From: Saccharomyces uvarum
Lineage: Eukaryota > Ascomycota > Saccharomycetes > Saccharomycetales > Saccharomycetaceae
Direction: 5' to 3'
NCBI GenBank assembly: GCA_947243795.1
Contig: OX365941.1
Span: 434,001 to 498,000 of the forward strand
Length of the DNA: 64,000 nucleotides
Shown here: positions 58,249-64,000 of the stretch, piece after piece
How positions within the stretch are numbered: the first letter of the stretch is position 1
Layout of the letters: every line of letters begins with the position of its first letter
Program-made: the position numbers and the translations under genes
Notes under the pieces: generated by a model
Databases searched by the model: none
Seen by the model: the letters and a program-made list of their open reading frames with translations, nothing else
Told to the model about the DNA's origin: nothing

Positions 58249-59604
58249 TTAATTGTTTAAATCGGATGAAAATCCACTGTTTGAGACTTTTTTCTTTAGC
58301 ACCTCACTAACTTTTTCAATTCTTAATTCATTGTCTGAAGTCAAAGTATTGGATGACGATACGAACGAAGGATCGTTCGATAGGGACATGGATTTAGGCA
58401 TTGTTGTAAATGACGACGATGACGACAAAGGCACCTGATTTGCTATTTCTGGATTGCTCGCCATAAAATTTGCACTTGAACGTAAAGATGAAGATGGGCG
58501 GAATGAGGGTTCTAACATATCCATTGCTAAATCTTCCTCTTCTTCGCTGTCACTTGATTCTATTTGAAATCTAGGATTTCTCCCCTGATTTGTAGTATGT
58601 TCTGCGTTTGATAAAGTGGATTTCCTTTGTAGCAGTATTGACGACGACTGATTTTGAGGTGATTTGGAGGCGTTAGTAGAGTACCGTCTTGCATTCTGCT
58701 GTGGAGACACATAAGGAGAGCCGGATGAAAATTCAGTGCTTTTCGTGAAAGGATTGGAAAATGTTGTTGTTGCTGATGATGAATAAGAAGCTTGAGGTTG
58801 AGGCTGTTTGAGAATAAAAGGGCATGAATTTGGCTGAGATTTTAAAGATGGTCTGGCTGAAGGGGCATTATTTGTTTGGGTAAGTTTTTCATCATTTAAC
58901 ATATCGACATAAGAGTAAAATCTCAGGATTCTGGATTTGGGTTCACCGCTTGCTGTTGTCATCCCAGTGTTGTTAACATTATTTAGAGCGGGGCGAGCAC
59001 CTGCTGAATGAGAATAAGACCTTGAAAGCTTGAGATCTGGAGAAACTGGCGAGGAGACCGATGGGAGAGTGGCGCTATTTGTTCTACTCAATAAAGCCAA
59101 ATTTAAACCAATCGTAGAAGAAGGTCTTCTTGAATATACCATGTCGACGTCAGTAAGGTCGGTATTTTCATCGTTCACTATCGAGCAACTTGCATCCAAA
59201 GCTGGGGCCACCGAGTTCTCTAAGGTACGACGGCGACTGTGATGGTGATGCATATTAGAGATCGGGTTCAAGACGTATTCTTGATGTGCCAGTGAGCTGG
59301 TGGTGGAGTTCGACCTGGAAGTGGGCATCACGTTATCTAAGGGAGACAAAACATTATTGGAGTTCTTCCTCGATGACGAGCTCTTGGTTCTGCCGCTGGA
59401 GATAGGTATAGGAGAAGCAGTCTGTAAGTTGTAAAAGCTGTTGGATCTTGAACTACGAGCCGTGTTGGATCTTGAACTACGAGCTGTGTTGGAAGCGGAA
59501 ATCGGGGGTGCGAAGAACAAATCGTTAGAGTTTACGTCTTGCACCGTTCTTTCAAAAATGAAGGAAGGGTTACTCTTGTTCGAATCCGACTTGTACACAC
59601 ACAT
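58249..59604 (-). CDS. MLF3: Mlf3, serine-rich protein (leflunomide resistance)
   Basis: Ser-rich phosphoprotein of unknown function; overexpression confers leflunomide resistance, and its paralogue is Vhs2. The product is 451 residues (452 in S. cerevisiae). It is almost wholly disordered: Ser/Asn/Thr-rich with many SRSNS-type and SPV motifs, an acidic patch ESSDSEEEEDLAMDMLEPSF near residue 350, and a short conserved C-terminal helix (LRIEKVSEVLKKKVSNSGF). A tandem duplication ARSSRSNT/ARSSRSNS near residues 41-55 comes from a 24-base direct repeat at about 59441-59486. ATG at 59604 is the first in frame. Confidence 0.93.
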   Translation of the reverse strand: MCVYKSDSNKSNPSFIFERTVQDVNSNDLFFAPPISASNTARSSRSNTARSSRSNSFYNLQTASPIPISSGRTKSSSSRKNSNNVLSPLDNVMPTSRSNSTTSSLAHQEYVLNPISNMHHHHSRRRTLENSVAPALDASCSIVNDENTDLTDVDMVYSRRPSSTIGLNLALLSRTNSATLPSVSSPVSPDLKLSRSYSHSAGARPALNNVNNTGMTTASGEPKSRILRFYSYVDMLNDEKLTQTNNAPSARPSLKSQPNSCPFILKQPQPQASYSSSATTTFSNPFTKSTEFSSGSPYVSPQQNARRYSTNASKSPQNQSSSILLQRKSTLSNAEHTTNQGRNPRFQIESSDSEEEEDLAMDMLEPSFRPSSSLRSSANFMASNPEIANQVPLSSSSSFTTMPKSMSLSNDPSFVSSSNTLTSDNELRIEKVSEVLKKKVSNSGFSSDLNN

Positions 59605-59847
59605 GCCCTCTTGTTTTGTAGTTTGGTTTTGCGGCCCTTGGGTTTCTGTCGAGTCTCTTTCACAGTTTTGTTATAAAATATCAAGAAATGTCAAAAGACT
59701 GCTATGTTATTCGTGATAAAGACGGAAGTCAATCCCCTGGGCGCCGCGGGGTGATCTTCGCCGAGATAGCTTGAGTAAGAGAAAGACTATAACGGAGGCA
59801 GCGCTCGAGAAACGACGAAGGGTTGGGGCAGTGGCAACAGCACGGTG

Positions 59848-59865
59848 ATGCTGTTTGATTGCTGA
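59848..59865 (+). promoter_or_regulatory. upstream ORF overlapping the MSK1 start (TGATG)
   Basis: ATG CTG TTT GAT TGC TGA runs 59848-59865, and the last base of its stop is the first base of the MSK1 ATG. The arrangement resembles termination-reinitiation overlaps. Whether it is transcribed cannot be judged from sequence. Confidence 0.4.
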
Positions 59866-61595
59866 TGAATTGGCTGTTGAGAAGAGGCACTTGGGCATTG
59901 GCGCCCGCATGGTTACGGTGCCAGTGTCGTAGCAGCAGCAGAAGGCTGTATTCACTTGCACATGCGGTCAACACAAGTAAGATGGAAGCTACCAGGAGGA
60001 ACGCTCAGATTGTGAAGAACTTGGCCGGCTACTATCCCTCAATTTCAGAACCAGCGTTGCGTGAGTTATGTCGTGGCTATAAGGAGGTCAGCATTGATGA
60101 GTTCAACGAGAAATTCCTGAACAATCCCTCGGTTCTGAACCATACGGATAATCCGGAGTGGTTGTTTACTATCAACGGCAGGATCAAGAGCATTAGGTTT
60201 TCAGGCCAGAAAATTGTGTTCATTGACTTGTACAGCACGAACAATGGGCTGAAAAACAATTCGAAACTGCAACTGATCTTGAACTACAGTCAAATCAACG
60301 GGAATGACAAAGACGAGGTGCAGTTTCAAGAGCATATGAGCTTCTTGAAGAAGGGCGACTACATCAAGGTGTTTGGGTACCCTGGGTTTTCCCAATCTAG
60401 ACTTAAGATGTTGTCTTTGAAATGTAATAGGCTGCCTATAATCTTGTCAGCATCGCAACTACCTTTACCTTCCAAATTGAATGATGAGACTAAGATCAAG
60501 TCCAATAGAGTCATCGATTATCAGGTAAACGGTATTCAGGCGTTGCTAATAAGAGCGCATGTTATCAAGCTTTTAAGGAAGTTCTTGGATGATAAAAATT
60601 TTGTCGAAGTGGAGACCCCCATACTGTCATCAAAATCCAACGGTGCTATGGCAAAGCCCTTTATAACGTCCTCCAAGGATTTTGACCACTTGGAATTGCG
60701 TATTGCGCCAGAATTATGGCTGAAGAGACTCGTTATTAGTGGCGTGCAAAAAGTGTACGAAATAGGTAAGGTTTTCAGAAATGAAGGTATTGATTCCACG
60801 CATAACGCTGAGTTTTCTACTTTAGAGTTTTATGAGACGTTCATGTCAATGGATGATTTGATTGCAAGAACCGAGGAATTGTTCAAATTTTTGATCACGA
60901 ACTTGCAGGAATTCTTTCAAGATACGCATTTGCCCGTTCCTAAAACCTTCAATGAGCTACACTACGCGTTGTCCAAGAATGATTGGAAGTTTAACAAGGT
61001 CGAGTTTCTACCAACTCTGAGTAAAGAGCTCAGTATTGACTTAATGGCCTCCGAACTCGATATCAACAACCCAAATGAGATCTTGAGAATCCTGCCGAAA
61101 GACGTCAAAGACAAATATTTTTCTTCCGCAGATGGTCTAGAACAACTTTCTTCACTACAAATCCTGAATAAACTATCAGACGTTTTCTTGGAGCAACGCC
61201 ATTGTCATTCGATACTACCCACCATAATATATCATCAACCTACAATTCTATCGCCTCTGGCCAAGACGGATTCACGCAATAGCCGAATCACCAAGAGATT
61301 CGAGGTTTTCATCAACGGAAAGGAATACATAAACGCCTATGAAGAGGAAAACTGCCCGCAACTACAGCTAGAGAAGTTTCTACAGCAAAAGCAAATCAAC
61401 GAAATGACAGGAAACAAAATTGAGACTTTATCTCCGGTTATAGACCACCAGTATATTGAGTCGATGAAATTTGGTATGCCTCCCATAGGTGGCTTTGGTC
61501 TCGGTATAGATAGGCTTTGTATGCTATTTTGCGACAAAAAAAGAGTCGAGGAGGTTCTGCCCTTTGGTTGTGTAGATGATGTAAACAGGCAGTGA
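59865..61595 (+). CDS. MSK1: mitochondrial lysyl-tRNA synthetase Msk1
   Basis: Class II aminoacyl-tRNA synthetase charging mitochondrial tRNA-Lys; in S. cerevisiae its precursor also helps import a cytosolic tRNA-Lys. The product is 576 residues, the same as in S. cerevisiae. A basic, Ser/Arg-rich presequence (MNWLLRRGTWALAPAWLRC...SSSRRLY) precedes an OB-fold anticodon-binding domain (about 75-195). The catalytic core has motif 2 FRNEGIDSTHNAEFSTLEFYE-type residues near 305 and motif 3 GFGLGIDRLCML near 543. The ATG at 59865 overlaps the stop of a short upstream ORF (TGATG). Confidence 0.96.
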   Translation: MNWLLRRGTWALAPAWLRCQCRSSSRRLYSLAHAVNTSKMEATRRNAQIVKNLAGYYPSISEPALRELCRGYKEVSIDEFNEKFLNNPSVLNHTDNPEWLFTINGRIKSIRFSGQKIVFIDLYSTNNGLKNNSKLQLILNYSQINGNDKDEVQFQEHMSFLKKGDYIKVFGYPGFSQSRLKMLSLKCNRLPIILSASQLPLPSKLNDETKIKSNRVIDYQVNGIQALLIRAHVIKLLRKFLDDKNFVEVETPILSSKSNGAMAKPFITSSKDFDHLELRIAPELWLKRLVISGVQKVYEIGKVFRNEGIDSTHNAEFSTLEFYETFMSMDDLIARTEELFKFLITNLQEFFQDTHLPVPKTFNELHYALSKNDWKFNKVEFLPTLSKELSIDLMASELDINNPNEILRILPKDVKDKYFSSADGLEQLSSLQILNKLSDVFLEQRHCHSILPTIIYHQPTILSPLAKTDSRNSRITKRFEVFINGKEYINAYEEENCPQLQLEKFLQQKQINEMTGNKIETLSPVIDHQYIESMKFGMPPIGGFGLGIDRLCMLFCDKKRVEEVLPFGCVDDVNRQ

Positions 61596-61676
61596 GGCGC
61601 AGAGAACAAGCAATGCTTCTGTAAACCTGTACAAATGTAGTATTTTAATACCGTTTTTTGATAAATTAATTACGTT

Positions 61677-61684
61677 ACGCGAAA
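61677..61684 (+). promoter_or_regulatory. MBF/SBF-type site upstream of RNH201
   Basis: ACGCGAAA combines the MCB core start with an SCB-type CGCGAAA and lies about 95 bases upstream of the RNH201 ATG. RNH201 transcription is reported to be cell-cycle periodic in S. cerevisiae, which this site would explain. Confidence 0.45.
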
Positions 61685-61778
61685 AATTCATAATATAAAT
61701 ACGTAAATATATTCACTGGTGACAATAGTGGAAAACACGACAAAAACAACACCACCACATACGCATTGCCACTACACA

Positions 61779-62702
61779 ATGGTACCCCCCACGGTAGAAG
61801 CATCGCTGGACTCTGAATACACCAAATCCTACTTCTCACCTGTCCCGCCACAGCTCCTAGAACAGAATGACTCGCCCGTGATAATGGGTATCGATGAAGC
61901 TGGTAGAGGGCCCGTGATGGGACCCATGGTCTACGCCGTAGCATATTCCACACAGAGATATCAAGACGAAACGGTGATTCCCAATTACGAGTTTGACGAC
62001 TCTAAAAAGCTGACTGACCCCGTCAGAAGAAAGCTGTTTGCCAAGATGTACGAGCACAACGAGGAACTAACCCAGATCGGCTACGCGACCACATGCATCA
62101 CGCCGTTAGATATCTCGAGAGGCATGAGCAAGTTCCCCCCAACAAGAAACTACAACTTGAACGAGCAGGCGCACGACGTGACAATGGCTCTCATCGATGG
62201 CGTGACGAAGCTGAGCGTCAAGTTGGATCACGTGTACGTGGACACTGTCGGACCGCCAGCGTCCTACCAGAAGAAACTGGAGCAGCGCTTCCCAGACATT
62301 AAGTTCACGGTCGCCAAGAAGGCAGACTCCTTGTACTGCATGGTCAGTGTGGCGAGTGTGGTGGCAAAAGTTACTAGAGACATACTCGTCGAATCCCTCA
62401 AGAGAGATCCCGATGAGGTCCTGGGCTCTGGCTACCCCTCCGACCCAAAGACCGTAGCATGGCTGAGACGCAACCAGACAAGCCTCATGGGGTGGCCCGC
62501 CAACATGGTGAGGTTCTCGTGGCAGACGTGCCAGACCCTCTTGGACGACGTTAGTAAAGATAGCATCATCATCAAGTGGGAAGAGAAATACATGGACAGT
62601 AGGAAGAACGCCGCACAGAAGACCAGACAGCTGCAATTGCAAATGGTGGGCAAGTCCGCTAGGAGGAAGACGCTCAGAACCCTGGACAACTGGTACCAGT
62701 AA
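61779..62702 (+). CDS. RNH201: ribonuclease H2 catalytic subunit
   Basis: Catalytic A subunit of RNase H2, which removes ribonucleotides misincorporated in DNA and degrades RNA in RNA-DNA hybrids. The product is 307 residues, as in S. cerevisiae. The active-site motif [10 protein letters not shown] places Asp39 and Glu40. Further catalytic-type acidic positions occur in [11 protein letters not shown] and VYVDTVGPP. The C-terminus ends [13 protein letters not shown], a PIP-box-free basic tail. Twenty open codons upstream lack an ATG, so 61779 ([12 protein letters not shown]) is the start. Confidence 0.96.
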   Translation: MVPPTVEASLDSEYTKSYFSPVPPQLLEQNDSPVIMGIDEAGRGPVMGPMVYAVAYSTQRYQDETVIPNYEFDDSKKLTDPVRRKLFAKMYEHNEELTQIGYATTCITPLDISRGMSKFPPTRNYNLNEQAHDVTMALIDGVTKLSVKLDHVYVDTVGPPASYQKKLEQRFPDIKFTVAKKADSLYCMVSVASVVAKVTRDILVESLKRDPDEVLGSGYPSDPKTVAWLRRNQTSLMGWPANMVRFSWQTCQTLLDDVSKDSIIIKWEEKYMDSRKNAAQKTRQLQLQMVGKSARRKTLRTLDNWYQ

Positions 62703-62949
62703 CCGTCCCGTCCCTGCATGCACCTATATGTACACTACATACATGCTCAATACATTGCACGACTCATATATATCACCGCCGTTTACTACCCGTGGAGCGT
62801 GACCGGCCCCCCCGCGCTCCGCAAAGAACAACAGGTCGAGGCAAGCGACCAACAGCTACAAGAGAGGCTCTTGTAACCTTATCAGCGCAGATTTTCACTT
62901 CTTATTGCCGTACACATCATCCAGCATACACTACATATACCAGCGTACC

Positions 62950-64000
62950 ATGTCTGCATTTGTCAGGGTGCTTCCAAGAATATCCAGAAGCTCGGTGCTC
63001 ACCAGATCATTGAGACTGCAGTTGAGATGCTACGCATCGTACCCAGCGCACACCATCATCGGTATGCCCGCACTGTCCCCCACAATGACCCAGGGGAATC
63101 TGGCCGTTTGGAGCAAGAAGGAAGGTGACCAATTGGCGCCCGGTGAGGTTATTGCCGAGATTGAAACGGACAAGGCTCAGATGGACTTCGAGTTCCAAGA
63201 AGATGGCTACTTGGCCAAGATCCTGGTCCCGGAGGGTACCAAGGACATTCCCGTCAACAAGCCCATTGCTGTCTACGTGGAGGACAAGGACGACGTAGGA
63301 GCTTTCAAAGATTTCAAGTTGGAGGACACAGGCTCTGATGCGAAGACCCAGCCTGCTGAGTCACAGGGTGAAAAGAAACAAGCGGCGCCATCGGAAAAGG
63401 CCAAGACTCCTGCTCCAGAGGCAAAGGAGACCACTACCACCGCTGCTCAAGGTAGAGTTATTGCCTCTCCACTGGCTAAGACGATCGCTTTGGAAAAAGG
63501 TGTTGCCTTGAAAGATGTTAAGGGCACAGGCCCCCGCGGTAGAATCACGAAGGCTGATATTGAGTCATACCTGGAAACATCTTCCAAGCAATCTTCCGTT
63601 AGTGGAGCTGCTGCTGCCGCCGCTCCTGCTGCTGCTGCTGCTGCTGCAAGCACCAGTGCCGGCTCTGCTCCATCAGGCGCTTCCACAGCATCATACGAAG
63701 ATGTCCCAATCTCGACCATGAGAAGCATCATTGGAGAACGGTTATTGCAATCCACCCAAGGTATCCCATCATACATCGTCTCTTCCAAGATATCCGTCTC
63801 TAAACTTTTGAAGTTGAGACAGTCTTTGAATGCCACGGCAAACGACAAGTACAAACTATCCATCAACGACTTACTAATCAAGGCCATCACCGTCGCGGCC
63901 AAGAGAGTGCCAGACGCTAATGCCTACTGGTTACCTAACGAAAACGTCATCCGTAAATTTAAGAATGTTGATGTTTCTGTCGCAGTGGCCACACCAACAG
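62950..64000 (+). CDS. LAT1: pyruvate dehydrogenase E2 (dihydrolipoamide acetyltransferase), 3' end cut off
   Basis: E2 core of the mitochondrial pyruvate dehydrogenase complex, which transfers acetyl groups from lipoamide to CoA. The window holds the first 350 codons (482 residues in S. cerevisiae). A mitochondrial presequence (MSAFVRVLPRISRSSVLTRS) is followed by one lipoyl domain with the lipoylated Lys75 in EIETDKAQ. An Ala/Pro/Glu/Lys linker comes next, then the E1/E3-binding domain (VIASPLAKTIALEKGV...GTGPRGRITKADIE). A second linker carries a polyalanine stretch with one Pro (about 63606-63648). The start of the catalytic domain (YEDVPISTMRSIIGERL) follows. The reading frame is intact to base 64000. 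Confidence 0.97.
   Translation, partial: MSAFVRVLPRISRSSVLTRSLRLQLRCYASYPAHTIIGMPALSPTMTQGNLAVWSKKEGDQLAPGEVIAEIETDKAQMDFEFQEDGYLAKILVPEGTKDIPVNKPIAVYVEDKDDVGAFKDFKLEDTGSDAKTQPAESQGEKKQAAPSEKAKTPAPEAKETTTTAAQGRVIASPLAKTIALEKGVALKDVKGTGPRGRITKADIESYLETSSKQSSVSGAAAAAAPAAAAAAASTSAGSAPSGASTASYEDVPISTMRSIIGERLLQSTQGIPSYIVSSKISVSKLLKLRQSLNATANDKYKLSINDLLIKAITVAAKRVPDANAYWLPNENVIRKFKNVDVSVAVATPT

Noticed and set aside
62106-62723. 205-codon ORF antisense to RNH201
   Set aside because: It is a shadow of the GC-biased RNH201 coding strand with no recognisable domain.

Overview
The window is a stretch of nuclear chromosome from a budding yeast of the genus Saccharomyces. Gene content, order and orientation match the left arm of S. 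cerevisiae chromosome XIV from POL1 (YNL102W) to LAT1 (YNL071W) without rearrangement. It is probably not S. cerevisiae itself. Compared from memory, POL1, TOP2 and PMS1 differ from the S. cerevisiae proteins at many positions, the RAS2 hypervariable tail is largely different, and APJ1, APP1 and NIS1 carry expanded low-complexity tracts. I cannot say which sister species it is. S. cerevisiae names are used below by homology and synteny, and all length comparisons are from memory.

Layout. 0-12.2 kb: POL1 (5' end cut by the window edge), AVT4, MIC27, then the minus-strand genes OCA1, RAS2 and PHO23. 12.2-14.3 kb: an accessory island just upstream of an intron-containing tRNA-Leu(CAA) gene. It holds a degraded minus-strand Ty4/Tsu4-like retrotransposon (LTR, tRNA-Asn primer-binding site, start of gag, scraps of pol). 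Between its parts, on the opposite strand, lies a decayed gene for a small secreted protein. 14.3-29 kb: tRNA-Leu, RPS7B (one intron), YNL095C, APP1, YPT53, YNL092W, NST1, RHO2. 29-50 kb: TOP2, TCB2, SNN1, MKT1, END3, SAL1, PMS1, SWS2, EOS1. 50-64 kb: TPM1, NIS1, APJ1, MKS1, IMP4, MLF3, MSK1, RNH201 and the first part of LAT1, cut by the right edge.

The genes are ordinary chromosomal housekeeping genes rather than operons, but themes recur. Replication and repair: POL1, TOP2, PMS1, RNH201, the last three with MBF/SBF-like promoter sites. Small GTPases: RAS2, YPT53, RHO2. Mitochondria: MIC27, SAL1, SWS2, MSK1, LAT1. Actin, cell polarity and endocytosis: TPM1, END3, NIS1, APP1, SNN1.

The parts most worth a second look are the Ty4-like fossil with the foreign-looking secreted-protein relic inside it, a G-quadruplex/STRE-type G-run cluster upstream of RAS2, a nested palindrome with an E-box between YNL095C and APP1, and a strong stem-loop between APJ1 and MKS1.
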